Below are positions 1 through 12,160 of a stretch of 64,000 bases of DNA, one piece after another. The stretch comes from Hydractinia symbiolongicarpus (taxonomy: Eukaryota > Cnidaria > Hydrozoa > Anthoathecata > Hydractiniidae), in contig NC_079878.1 of the NCBI RefSeq assembly GCF_029227915.1, positions 28,299,501 through 28,363,500 on the forward strand, in the 5' to 3' direction. A program made the translations under genes and the position numbers. The notes beneath the pieces are model-generated. The model was not told the DNA's origin. It was given only the letters and a program-made list of their open reading frames with translations, and did no database searches. Position 1 is the first letter of the stretch; the number at the start of each line of letters is the position of its first letter.

Positions 1-307
1 GTTGCATCGCTTTTAACGGTGAAACGATTGACTGTGGCACGCAATTGAACTGATTTTGGACTTTGACCTCATAAATGTGATACATAAGACAATTGGACCC
101 AAGAAATAACATTCTTCTTAACTCGACATGATTGCCGGAACTCAGCGATTACACAGCACGCGCCACAGCACGCGCCGATAAAATAGAGACATTCTCAAAA
201 ACTACATTTCATTGATTTTCAGGCGGTATCAGTCCGCTTCAGTTACAACGTTTGCGTCACATATTCGTACCAGCATGTATTTAGCGATATGTTTCTCACA
301 TTACTAG
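1..307. repeat. Truncated B monomer (307 bp)
   Basis: The unit is about 65 bp short. The normal segment between gattacac and the agcacgcgcc box (ggaccctgtgg through ggcccttag) is missing. In its place is a 12-bp tandem direct duplication at 152-175. The same truncated unit occurs at 43,895-44,201, so the deletion happened once and was copied. Confidence 0.92.
152..175 (+). repeat. 12-bp direct duplication at deletion junction
   Basis: cacagcacgcgc occurs twice in tandem (152-163 and 164-175), directly at the breakpoint of the truncated monomer. The identical structure lies at 44,046-44,069. A related form with an inverted left side lies at 43,367-43,392. Confidence 0.93.
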
Positions 308-645
308 GTTGCATCGCTTTTAACAGTGAAACCATTGACTGTGGGACTAAATTGAACTGATTTTTGACTGTGGTGTTATAAATGTTTTAAGTGAGACAAT
401 TGGACTCCAAGAAGTACCATTCTTCTTAATTTGACATGATTGCCAAAACTCAGCGATTACACTGGGCGCAGTGGTAGCGCTTCACTTAAAAATTAAGAAA
501 AAAAAGTCATTTTTAACTGTGGGACCAATCCTAGCCCTTAGCGCGCGCTGAAGAAATAGCGACAGTTTCAAAAACTACATTTCACAGACTTTCTAACGGT
601 GTCAGTCCGTTTGAGTTAAAACGGTTGGGTAACATATTCGTACCA

Positions 646-662
646 ACATGTATTTAGCGATA
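646..662 (+). other. Conserved 17-bp motif, weak CENP-B-box resemblance (example)
   Basis: attcgtaccaacatgta, with an agcatgta variant after B units, is among the most constant stretches of all monomer types. Against the CENP-B box core NTTCGNNNNANNCGGGN it matches TTCG, the central A and one of the last four fixed bases, six of nine. The CGGG part is not conserved. Binding cannot be claimed; this is one example of a motif present in almost every unit. Confidence 0.3.
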
Positions 663-2529
663 TTTTTCTGATATTACTAGGTTGCATCGCTTTTAACAAG
701 GAAGCGATTGACTGTGGGACTTAATTGAACTGATTTTGGACTTTGACCTCATAAATGTGATAAATGAGACAATTGGACCCAAGAAATAACATTCTTCTTA
801 ACTCGACATGATTGCCGGAACTCAGCGATTACACTGGACCCTGTGGCAGCGCTTCATTTAAAAATATAGATAAATAAGTCTTTTTTTAGTATGGGACCAA
901 TCCTGGCCCTTAGCACGCGTCAAAAAAATAGAGACATTCTCAAAAACTACATTTCATTGATTTCCTGGCGGTATCAGTCCGCCTTAGTTACAACGTTTGC
1001 GTCACATATTCGTACCAGCATGTATTTAGCGATATGTTTCTCACATTACTAGGTTGCATCGCTTTTATCAGTGAAACCATTGACTGTGGGACTAAATTGA
1101 ACTGGTTTTTGACTGTGGCGTTATAAATGTTTTAAGTGAGACAATTGGACTCCAAGAAGTAACATTCTTCTTAATTTGACATGATTGCCGAAACTCAGCG
1201 ATTACACTGGGCGCAGTGGTAGCGCTTTATTTAAAAATTAAGAAAAAAAAGACATTTTTGACTGTGGGACCTATCCTAGCCGTTAGCGCGCGCTGAAGGA
1301 ATAGCGACAGTTTCAAAAACTACATTTCACAGACTTTCTAACGGTGTCAGTCCGTTTGAGTTAAAACGGTTGGATCACATATTCGTACCAACATGTATTT
1401 AGCGATATTTTTCTGATATTACTAGATTGCATCGCTTTTAACAGTGAAACGATTGACTGTGGGACGTAATTGAACTGATTTTGGACTTTGACCTCATAAA
1501 TGTGATACATAAGACAATTGGACCCAAGAAATAACATTCTTCTTAACTCGACATGATTGCCGGAACTCAGCGATTACACTGGACCCTGTGGTAGCGCTTC
1601 ATTTAAAAATTTAGATAAATAAGTGTTTTTTTAGTGTGGGACCAATCCTGGCCCTTAGCACGCGCCGATAAAATAGAGACATTCTCAAAAACTACATTTC
1701 ATTCATTTCCAGGCGGTATCAGTCCGCCTCAGTTACAACGTTTGCGTCACATATTCGTACCAGCATGTATTTAGCGATATGTTTCTCACATTACTAGGTT
1801 GCATTGCTTTTAACAGTGAAACCATTGACTGTGGGACTAAATTGAACTGATTTTTGACTGCGGCGTTATAAATGTTTTAAGTGAGACAATTGGACTCCAA
1901 GAAGTAACATTCTTCTTAATTTGACACGATTGCCGAAACTCAGCGATTACACTGGGCGCAGTGGTAGCGCTTCATTTGAAAATTAAGAAAAAAAGTCATT
2001 TTTAACTGTGGGACCAATCCTAGCCGTTAGCGCGCTGAAGAAATAGCGACAGTTTCAAAAACTAAATTTCACAGACTTTCTAACGGTGTCAGTCCGTTTG
2101 AGTTAAAACGGTTGGGTCACATATTTGTACCAACATGTATTTAGCGATATTTTTCTGATATTACTAGGTTGCATCGCTTTTAACAGGGAAACGATTGACT
2201 GTGGGACTTAATTGAACTGATTTTGGACTTTGACCTCATAAATGTGATAAATGAGACAATTGGACCCAAGAAATAACATTCTTCTTAACTCGACATGATT
2301 GCCGGAACTCAGCGATTACACTGGACCCTGTGGCAGCGCTTCATTTAAAAATTTAGATAAATAAGTCTTTTTTTAGTATGGGACCAATCCTGGCCCTTAG
2401 CACGCGTCAAAAATATAGAGACATTCTCAAAAACTACATTTCATTGATTTCCTGGTGGTATCAGTCCGCCTCAGTTACAACGTTTGCGTCACATATTCGT
2501 ACCAGCATGTGTTTTTCTCACATTACTAG

Positions 2530-2901
2530 GTTGCATCCCTGTTAACAGTGAAACCATTGACTGTGGGACTTAATTGAACTGATTTTTGACTTTGATTTGA
2601 TAAATGTGATAAATGAGACAATTGGACCCAACAAATAACACTCTTCTTAATTTGACATGATTGCTGGAATTTACTGATTACACTGGGCGCTGTGGTAGCG
2701 CTTCATTTAAACGTTTAGATAAATAAGTCATTTTTGACTGTTGGACCAATCCTAGCCGTAAGCGCGCGCTGAAGAAATAGAGACAGTTTCAAATACTACA
2801 CTTCATGGACTTTCTAACGGTGTCAATCCGCTTGAGTTACAACGGTTGCGTCACACATTCGAACCAACATGTATTTAGTGCCTTTTTTCAGATAATACTA
2901 A
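2530..2901. repeat. Monomer type D1, representative
   Basis: Diagnostic variants are gttgcatccctgttaac, gactttgatttgataaatg, caacaaataacactc, ggaatttactgattac and catttaaacgtttag. D1 is always followed by D2. Other D1 units start at 4379, 47917 and 50513. Confidence 0.88.
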
Positions 2902-3274
2902 GTTGTGTCGCTGTTAACAGTGAAACGATTGACTGTGGGACTTACTTGAACTGATTCTGGACTGTGACCTTATAAATGTGATAAAAAAGCCAATTGGACT
3001 ACAAGGAGTAACATTCTTCTTAACTTGACATGATTGCCGAAACTCAGCGATTACACTGGGCGCTGTGGTTGCGCTTCATTTGAAAATTAAGAAAAAAAAG
3101 TCATTTTTGACTGTGGGACCAACCCTAGCCGTTAGCACGCGCTGAAGAAATAGAGACAGTTTCAAAAACTACATTTCACAGACTTTCTAACGGTGTCAGT
3201 TCGTTTGAGTTAAAACGGTTGGATCACATATTCGTAGCAACATGTATTTAGCGATATTTTTCTGATATTACTAG
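2902..3274. repeat. Monomer type D2, representative
   Basis: Diagnostic variants are gttgtgtcgctgttaac, gacttacttgaactg, gataaaaaagcc and ggactacaagg. The D1/D2 boundary region carries cacattcgaacc in place of the usual tattcgtacc. Other D2 units start at 4751, 48289, 50885, 52982 (truncated) and 56184 (truncated). A more diverged one starts at 16347. Confidence 0.87.
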
Positions 3275-3361
3275 GTTGCATCGCTTTTAACAGTGAAACG
3301 ATTGACTGTGGGACGTAATTGACGTGATTTTGGACTTTGACCTCATAAATGTGATAAATGA

Positions 3362-5276
3362 GACAATTGGACCCAAGAAATAACATTCTTCTTAACTCGA
3401 CATGATTGCCGGAACTCAGCGATTACACTGGACCCTGTGGTAGCGCTTCATTTAAAAATTTAGATAAATAAGTGTTTTTTTAGTGTGGGACCAATCCTGG
3501 CCCTTAGCACGCGCCGATAAAATAGAGACATTCTCAAAAACTACATTTCATTCATTTCCAGGCGGTATCAGTCCGCCTCAGTTACAACGTTTGCGTCACA
3601 TATTCGTACCAGCATGTATTTAGCGATATGTTTCTCACATTACTAGGTTGCATTGCTTTTAACAGTGAAACCATTGACTGTGGGACTAAATTGAACTGAT
3701 TTTTGACTGCGGCGTTATAAATGTTTTAAGTGAGACAATTGGACTCCAAGAAGTAACATTCTTCTTAATTTGACACGATTGCCGAAACTCAGCGATTACA
3801 CTGGGCGCAGTGGTAGCGCTTCATTTGAAAATTAAGAAAAAAAGTCATTTTTAACTGTGGGACCAATCCTAGCCGTTAGCGCGCTGAAGAAATAGCGACA
3901 GTTTCAAAAACTACATTTCACAGACTTTCTAACGGTGTCAGTCCGTTTGAGTTAAAACGGTTGGGTCACATATTTGTACCAACATGTATTTAGCGATATT
4001 TTTCTGATATTACTAGGTTGCATCGCTTTTAACAGGGAAACGATTGACTGTGGGACTTAATTGAACTGATTTTGGACTTTGACCTCATAAATGTGATAAA
4101 TGAGACAATTGGACCCAAGAAATAACATTCTTCTTAACTCGACATGATTGCCGGAACTCAGCGATTACACTGGACCCTGTGGCAGCGCTTCATTTAAAAA
4201 TTTAGATAAATAAGTCTTTTTTTAGTATGGGACCATTCCTGGCCCTTAGCACGCGTCAAAAATATAGAGACATTCTCAAAAACTACATTTCATTGATTTC
4301 CTGGTGGTATCAGTCCGCCTCAGTTACAACGTTTGCGTCACATATTCGTACCAGCATGTGTTTTTCTCACATTACTAGGTTGCATCCCTGTTAACAGTGA
4401 AACCATTGACTGTGGGACTTAATTGAACTGATTTTTGACTTTGATTTGATAAATGTGATAAATGAGACAATTGGACCCAACAAATAACACTCTTCTTAAT
4501 TTGACATGATTGCTGGAATTTACTGATTACACTGGGCGCTGTGGTAGCGCTTCATTTAAACGTTTAGATAAATAAGTCATTTTTGACTGTTGGACCAATC
4601 CTAGCCGTAAGCGCGCGCTGAAGAAATAGAGACAGTTTCAAATACTACACTTCATGGACTTTCTAACGGTGTCAATCCGCTTGAGTTACAACGGTTGCGT
4701 CACACATTCGAACCAACATGTATTTAGTGCCTTTTTTCAGATAATACTAAGTTGTGTCGCTGTTAACAGTGAAACGATTGACTGTGGGACTTACTTGAAC
4801 TGATTCTGGACTGTGACCTTATAAATGTGATAAAAAAGCCAATTGGACTACAAGGAGTAACATTCTTCTTAACTTGACATGATTGCCGAAACTCAGCGAT
4901 TACACTGGGCGCTGTGGTTGCGCTTCATTTGAAAATTAAGAAAAAAAAGTCATTTTTGACTGTGGGACCAACCCTAGCCGTTAGCACGCGCTGAAGAAAT
5001 AGAGACAGTTTCAAAAACTACATTTCACAGACTTTCTAACGGTGTCAGTTCGTTTGAGTTAAAACGGTTGGATCACATATTCGTAGCAACATGTATTTAG
5101 CGATATTTTTCTGATATTACTAGGTTGCATCGCTTTTAACAGTGAAACGATTGACTGTGGGACGTAATTGACGTGATTTTGGACTTTGACCTCATAAATG
5201 TGATAAATGAGACAATTGGACCCAAGAAATAACATTCTTCTTAACTCGACATGATTGCCGGAACTCAGCGATTACA
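3362..5276. repeat. Five-monomer higher-order repeat, copy 2
   Basis: Second tandem copy of the 1,849-bp block. Agreement at this offset runs to about 5,276, where the sequence becomes gattacacagg instead of gattacactgg. The monomer at 5124 keeps the private gacgtgatttt variant found in the monomer at 3275 and again at 53,582. Confidence 0.9.
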
Positions 5277-6529
5277 CAGGACCCTGTGGCAGCGCTTCAT
5301 TTAAAAATTTAGATAAATAAGTCTTTTTTTAGTGTGGGACAAATCCTGGCCCTTAGCACGCGCCGAAAAAATAAAGACATTTTCAAAAACTACATTACAT
5401 TGATTTGTTGGCGGTATCAGTCCGCCTCAGTTACAACGGTTGGGTCACATATTCGTACCAACATGTATTTAGCGATATTTTCCTGATATTACTAGGTTGC
5501 ATCCCTTTTAACAGTGAAACCATTGACAGTGGGACTAAATTGAACTGAATTTGGACTTTGACGTCATAAATGTGATAAATGAGACAATTGGACCCAAGAA
5601 ATAACATTCTTCTTAACTCGACATGATTGCCGGAACTCAGCGATTACACTGGACCCTGTGGCAGCGCTTCATTTAAAAATTTAGATAAATAAGTCTTTTT
5701 TAGTGTGGGACAAATCCTAGGCCTTAGCACGCGCTGAAAAAATTGAGACATTTTCAAAAACTACATTACATTGATCTCTTGGCGGTATCAGTCCGCCTCA
5801 GTTACAACGGTTGCGTCACATATTCGTACCAACATGTATTTAACAATATTTTTCTCGAATTACTAGGTTGCATCGCTTTTAACAGTGAAGCCATTGACAG
5901 TGGGACTAAATTGAACTGATCTTTGACTGTGGCCTTATAAATGTTTTAAGTGAGACAATTGGACTCTAAGAAATAACATTCTTCTTAATTTGACATGATT
6001 GCCGAAACTCAGAGATTACACTAGCCGCTGTTGTAGCGCTTCAATTAAACGTTTAGATAAATAAGTCATTTTGTACTATGGGACCAATCCTAGCCGTTAG
6101 CGCACGCTGAAGAAATAGAGACAGTTTCAAATACTACACTTCATGGACTTTCTAACGGTATAAATCCGTTTGAGTTACAACGGTTGCATCAGATATTCGT
6201 GCCAGCATGTATTTAGCGATATGTTTCTCACATTACTAGGTTGCATCGCTGTTAACAGTGAAACCAATGACTGTGGGACTAAATTGAACTGATTTTTGAC
6301 AGTGGCCTTATAAGTCTCTGTGCTAGCGCTTTATTTAAAAATTAAGATAAAAAATTCAGTTTTTACTGTGGGACCAATCCTAGCCGTTAGCGCGCGCTGA
6401 AGAAATAGAGACAGTTTCAAAAACTACCTTTCATTGACTCTCTAACAGTGTCAATCCGTTTGAGTTACAACGGTTGCGTCACATATTCGTACCAACATGT
6501 ATTTAGTGATTGTTTTCCGATATTACTAA
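5124..6529. repeat. Transition block with B-like, G, E and mixed monomers
   Basis: Phase starts are 5124, 5496, 5867 and 6240. The order B'-G-E matches 56,784-58,270, except that one F-type monomer (present at 58,271) is missing here. The E-like unit at 5867 switches near 6,030 from actagccgctg into the caattaaacgtttag sequence that in the right-hand copy belongs to the next monomer. This looks like a clean one-monomer loss by in-register exchange. Confidence 0.8.
6240..6529. repeat. Truncated monomer (290 bp)
   Basis: About 82 bp are missing. The breakpoint is near 6,313, where ggccttataa runs directly into gtctctgtgctagcgc. The first part matches the monomer at 58,643. The part after the break resembles the C1 type. 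The corresponding interval in the right-hand copy (58,643-59,760) is three full monomers. Confidence 0.85.
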
Positions 6530-7275
6530 GTTGTATCGCTTTTAACAGTGAAACGAATGACTGTGGGACTTAATTGAACTGATTCTGGACTGTGACCTTA
6601 TAAGTGTGATAAATGAGCGAATTGCACTCGAAGGAATAACATTCTTCTTAATGCGACATGATTGCTGGAATTCAGCAAGTACACTAGGCTCTGTGGTAGC
6701 GCTTTAATTAAAAATTTAGATAAATAAGTCATTTTTTACTGTGGGACCAATCCTAGCCGTTATTTCGCGCTGAAGAAATAGAGACAGTTTCAAAAACTAC
6801 ATTTCACTGACTTTCTAACGGTGTCAGTCCGTTTGAGTTACAACGGTTGGGTCACATATTCGTACCAACATGTATTTAGTGATTTTCTTCCGATCTAACT
6901 AAGTTGTATCGCTTTTAACAGTGAAACGAATGACTGTGGGACTTAATTGAACTAATTCTGGACTGTGACCTTATAAATGTTATAAATGAGCCAATTGAAT
7001 CCCAAGGAATAACATTCTTCTTAATTCGACATAATTGCTGGAATTCAGCGAGTACACTAGCCTCTGTGGTAGAGCTTTATTTAAAAATTAAGATAAAAAA
7101 TTTGGTTTTTACTGTGGGACCAATCCTAGCCGTTAGCGCGCGCCGAAGAATTGGAGACAGTTTTAAATACTACATTTCACTGACATTCTAACGGTGTCAG
7201 TCCAATTGAGTTACAACGGTTGGGTCACATATTCGTACCAACATGTATTTAGTGATTTTCTTCCGATCTAACTAA

Positions 7276-8010
7276 GTTGTATCGCTTTTAACAGTGAAAC
7301 GAATGACTGTGGGACTTGATTGAACTGATTCTGGAATGTGACCTTATAAATGTGATAAATGAGCCAAGGAATAACATTCTTCTTAATTTGACATGATTGC
7401 TGGAATTCAGCGATTATATTAGTCTCTGTGGAAGCGCTTTATTTAAAAATTTAAATAAATAAGTCTTTTCTTACTGTGGGACCAATCCTGGCCGTTAGCA
7501 CGCGCTGAATAAATAGGAACAGTTCCAAAGACTACATTTCATTGACTTTCTAGCGGTATAATTCCGTTTGAGATACAACGGTTGCGTCACATATACGTAC
7601 CAACATGTATTTAGCGATAGTATTTGGATAGTACTAGGTTGCATCGCTTTTAATAGTGAAACGTTTGACTGTCGGACTTAATTGAACTGATTTTGGACTT
7701 TGACCTTATAAATGTGATAAATGAGCCAATTGGTCTCCAAGGAATAACATTCTTCTTAATTTGACATGATTGCTGGAATTCAGAGATTACATTAGTCTCT
7801 GTGGAAGCGCTTTATTTAAAAATTTAAATAAATAAGTCTTTTCTTACTGTGGGACCAATCCTGGCCGTTAGCACGCGCTGAATAAATAGGAACAGTTCCA
7901 AAGACTACATTTCATTGACTTTCTAGCGGTATAAATCCGTTTGAGATACAACCGTTGCGTCAGATATTCGTACCAACATGTATTTAGTGATTTTCTTCTG
8001 AGATTATTAA
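7276..8010. repeat. Short C monomer (362 bp) and neighbouring near-duplicate
   Basis: The unit at 7276 is 362 bp because ttggactcc and adjoining bases are missing between gataaatgagcc and aaggaataac. The same lesion is at 60,507-60,868, offset 53,231 bp, which ties the two regions together. The tract with attagtctctgtggaagcgc at about 7,412 recurs 374 bp later, suggesting a single-monomer tandem duplication. Confidence 0.82.
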
Positions 8011-8747
8011 GTTGTATCGCTTTTAATAGTGAAATGAATGACTGCGGCACTTAATTGGGCTGATTTTGGACCTCGACCTTATAAATGTGATAAATGAGCC
8101 AGTGTGACTACAAGAAATAACATTCTTCTTAATTTGACATGATTGCTGGAACTCAGCGATTACACTGGGCGCTGTGGTAGCGCTTTATTAAAAAATTAAG
8201 ATAAATAAGTCCTTTTTTACTGTGGGACCAATCCTGGCCGTTAGTTCGGGCTGAATAAATAGAGACAGTTTCAAATACTACATTTAATAGATTTTCTAAC
8301 GGCGTCAATCCCTTTGAGTTACAACGGTTGCGTCACATATTCGTACCAACATGTATTTAGCGATAGTATTCGGATATTACTAGGTTGCACCGCTTTTAAC
8401 AGTGACACGTTTGACTGTCGGACTTAATTGAACTGATTTTGGACTTTGACCTTATAAATGTGATAAATGAGCCAGTTTGACTACAAGAAATAACATTCTT
8501 CTTAATTTAATATGATTGCTGGAACTCAGCGATTACACTGGACGCTGTAGTAGCGCTTTATTAAAAAATTAAGATAAATAAGTCGTTTTTTACTGTGGGA
8601 CCAATCCTAGCCGTTAGTTCGCGCTGAAGAAATAGAGACAGTTTTAAAAACTACATTTCATTGACTTTCTAACAGTGTGAATCCGTTTGAGTAACAACCG
8701 TTGCGTCACATATTCGTACCAACATGATAGTATTCGGATATTACCAG

Positions 8748-8891
8748 GTTGCATCGCTTTTAAGATATAGAGACAGTTCCAACAACTACATTTCATTGAC
8801 TTTCTAACGGTGTCAATCCGTTTGAGTTACAACGGTTGCGTCACATATTCGTACCAACATATATTTAGTGATATTTTTCCGATATTACTAA
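8748..8891. repeat. Strongly truncated monomer (144 bp)
   Basis: Only 144 bp separate two phase starts, so about 228 bp are missing. gttgcatcgcttttaa joins directly to gatatagagacagttcc near 8,764, removing everything from the first gactgtggg to the gaagaaatag box. This is the shortest unit in the window and I did not find a second copy. Confidence 0.9.
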
Positions 8892-9262
8892 GTTGTGTCG
8901 CTCTTAACAGTGAAACAATTGACTGTGGGACTTAATTGAACTGATTCTGGATTTGACCTTATAAATGTTAAAAATGAGCCAATTGGACTCCAAGGAATAA
9001 CATTCTTCTTAATTCGACATGATTGCTGGAATTCAGCGAGTACACTAGGCTCTGTGGTAGCGCTTCATTTAAAAATTTAGATTAATATGTCATTTCTACT
9101 GTGATACCAATCCTAGCCGTTAGTTCGCGCTGAAGAAATAGAGACAGTTTCAAAAACTACATTTCATTGACTTTCTAACGGTGTCAATCCATTTGAGTTA
9201 CAACGCTTGCGTCACATATTCGTACCAACATGTATTTAGTGATTTTCTTCCAATATTACTAA

Positions 9263-9635
9263 GTTGTATTGCTTTTAACAGTGAAACGATTGAATGTGGG
9301 AATTAATTTAACTGATTTTAGACTGTGACCTTATAAATGTGTTGAATGAGCCAATTGGTCTCCAAGAAGTAACTTTCTTCTTAATTTGACGTGATTGCTG
9401 GAATTCAGCCATTACATTAGGCTCTGTGGTAGCGCTTTATTTAAAAATTTAGATGAATAAGTCTTTTCTTACTGTGGGACCAGTCCTGGTCGATAGCACG
9501 CACTGAATGAATAGGAACAGTTCCAAAGACTACATTTCATTGACTTTCTAGCGGTATAAATCCGTTTGAGATACAACCGTTGCGTCACATATTCGTACCA
9601 ACATGTATTTAGCGATAGCATTCGGATATTACTAG
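9263..9635. repeat. Monomer type C1, representative
   Basis: C1 units begin with gttgtattgc or gttgtatcgc and are preceded by tttagtgattttcttcc and attactaa. Many carry gggaattaatt in place of gggacttaatt. They make up the larger share of the 6.5-15.9 kb block and recur from 59,761. Confidence 0.85.
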
Positions 9636-10639
9636 GTTGCATCGCTTTCAACAGTGAAACGTTTGACTGTCAGACTTAATTGAACTGATTTTGGACTTTG
9701 ACCTTATAAATGTGATAAATGAGCCAGTTTGACTACAAGAAATAACATTCTTCTTAATTTAATATGATTGCTGGAACTCAGCGATTACACTGGGCGCTAT
9801 AGTAGCGCTTTATTAAAAAATTAAGATAAATAAGTCATTTTTTACTGTGGGAACAATCCTAGCCGGTAGTTCGCGCTGAAGAAATAAGGACAGATTTAAA
9901 AATAACATTTCATTGAATTTCTAACAGTCTGAATCCGTTTGAGCTACAACGGTTGCGTCACATATTCGTACCAACATGTATTTAGTGATTTTTTTCCGAT
10001 ATTACTCAGTTGTGTCGCTCTTAACAGTGAAACGTTTGACTGTCAGACTTAATTGAACTGATTTTGGACTTTGACCTTATAAATGTTAAAAATGAGCCAA
10101 TTGGACTCCAAGGAATAACATTCTTCTTAATTCGACATGATTGCTGGAACTCAGCGATTACACTGTCCGCTGTAGTAGCGCTTTATTAAAAAATTAAGAT
10201 AAATAAGTCATTTTTTACTGTGGGACCAATCCTAGCCGTTAGTTCGCGCTGAAGAAATAGAGACAGTTTTAAAAACTACATTTCATTGACATTCTAGCAG
10301 TGTGAATCCGTTTGAGTTACAACGTTTGCGTCACATTTTCGTACCAACATGTATTTAGTGATTTTTTCCGATATTACTAAGTTGTATCGCTTTTAACAGT
10401 GAAACAATTGGCTGTGGGACTTAATTGAACTGATTCTGGATTTGACCTTATATATGTTAAAAATGAGCCAATTGGACTCCGAGGAATAACATTCTTCTTA
10501 ATTCGACATGATTGCTGGAACTCAGCGATTACACTGGGCGCTGTAGTAGCGCTTTATTAAAAAATTAAGATACATAAGTCATTTTTTACTGTGAAACAAA
10601 TCCTAGCCGTTAGTTCGCGCTGAAGAAATAGAGACAGTT

Positions 10640-11385
10640 TCAAAAACTACATTTCATTGACTTTCTAACGGTGTCAATCCGTTTAAGTTACAACGGTTGC
10701 GTCACATATTTATACCAACATGTATTTAGTGATTTTCTTCCGATATTACTAAGTTGTATTGCTTTAAACAGTGAAACGATTGACCGTGGGAATTAATTGA
10801 ACTGATTCAGGAGTGTGACCTTATAAATGTGATAAATGAGCCAATTGGTCTCCAAGGAATAACATTCTTCTTAATTTGACATGATTGCTGCAATTTAGCG
10901 GTTACATTAGGCTCTCTTGTAGCGCTTTATTTAAAAATTTAGATAAATAAGTCATTTCTTATTGTGGGACGAATCTTTGCCGTTAGTACACGCTGAATAA
11001 ATAAAAACAGTTCCAAAGACTACATTTCATTGACTTTCCAGCGGTATATATCCGTTTGTGTTACACCGGTTGCGGCACATATTCGTACTAACATGAATTT
11101 AGCGATAGTATTTGGAGATTACTAGGTTGCATCGCTTTTAACAGTAAAACGTTTCACTGTGGGACTTAATTGAATTGATTTTGGACTATGACCTTATAAA
11201 TGTGATAAATGAGCCAGTTTGACTACAAGAAATAACATTCTTCTTAATTTGGCATGATTGCTGGCACTCAGCGATTACACTGGGCGCTGTGGTAGCGCTT
11301 TAATTAAAATTTTGGATAAATAAGTCATTTTTTACTGTGGGACCAATCCTAGCTGTTAGTTCACACTGAAGAAATAGAGACATTT
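10640..11385. repeat. Two-monomer tandem duplication in C block, copy 1 (746 bp)
   Basis: The sequence recurs 746 bp downstream with no difference that I saw across most of its length. Shared rare variants include gtttaagttac, tttataccaac, gattcaggag, gctctcttgtagcgc and gttacaccggttgcgg. This is a recent local duplication inside an otherwise diverged block. Smaller partial matches recur at 14,110 and 63,479. Confidence 0.9.
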
Positions 11386-12160
11386 TCAAAAACTACATTT
11401 CATTGACTTTCTAACGGTGTCAATCCGTTTAAGTTACAACGGTTGCGTCACATATTTATACCAACATGTATTTAGTGATTTTCTTCCGATATTACTAAGT
11501 TGTATTGCTTTAAACAGTGAAACGATTGACCGTGGGAATTAATTGAACTGATTCAGGAGTGTGACCTTATAAATGTGATAAATGAGCCAATTGGTCTCCA
11601 AGGAATAACATTCTTCTTAATTTGACATGATTGCTGCAATTTAGCGGTTACATTAGGCTCTCTTGTAGCGCTTTATTTAAAAATTTAGATAAATAAGTCA
11701 TTTCTTATTGTGGGACGAATCTTTGCCGTTAGTACACGCTGAATAAATAAAAACAGTTCCAAAGACTACATTTCATTGACTTTCCAGCGGTATATATCCG
11801 TTTGTGTTACACCGGTTGCGGCACATATTCGTACTAACATGAATTTAGCGATAGTATTTGGAGATTACTAGGTTGCATCGCTTTTAACAGTAAAACGTTT
11901 CACTGTGGGACTTAATTGAATTGATTTTGGACTATGACCTTATAAATGTGATAAATGAGCCAGTTTGACTACAAGAAATAACATTCTTCTTAATTTGGCA
12001 TGATTGCTGGCACTCAGCGATTACACTGGGCGCTGTGGTAGCGCTTTAATTAAAATTTTGGATAAATAAGTCATTTTTTACTGTGGGACCAATCCTAGCT
12101 GTTAGTTCACACTGAAGAAATAGAGACATTTTCAAAAACTACATTTCATTGACTTTCTAA
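11386..12160. repeat. Two-monomer tandem duplication in C block, copy 2
   Basis: Second copy at offset 746 bp. Agreement stops at about 12,160, where ggtctcaatcc followed by gtttgag replaces ggtgtcaatcc followed by gtttaag. Confidence 0.88.

Larger units (their letters stand above)
1..1425. repeat. A/B monomer block at left edge, paralogue of 43,895-45,319
   Basis: Phase starts are at 1, 308, 681 and 1053. Types are truncated B, A, B, A. The block matches 43,895 onward at an offset of 43,894 bp and shares several private variants with it: a truncated first monomer, gggtaacata near 620, an aatatagat variant near 863, and atcagtgaaacc near 1,069. Scattered single-base differences (for example near 237, 415, 435 and 487) show that the copies have diverged slightly since duplication. 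The array evidently continues upstream of the window. Confidence 0.9.
1513..3361. repeat. Five-monomer higher-order repeat, copy 1 (period 1,849 bp)
   Basis: The block contains the unit starts at 1798 (A), 2168 (B), 2530 (D1, preceded by a 362-bp spacing), 2902 (D2) and 3275 (B-like). Every one of these recurs 1,849 bp later, at 3647, 4017, 4379, 4751 and 5124. The copies are nearly identical; differences seen include actaaattt at 2,064 versus actacattt at 3,913, and gaccaat versus gaccatt near 2,382/4,231. The boundary was set where agreement at this offset starts, just after the gatacataag variant of 1,502-1,511. Confidence 0.9.

Noticed and set aside
7868-8050. 60-codon minus-strand frame, similar to 9,469-9,651
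   Set aside because: Shadow of C-type monomers in antisense; no conserved start, no extension, no recognisable protein.
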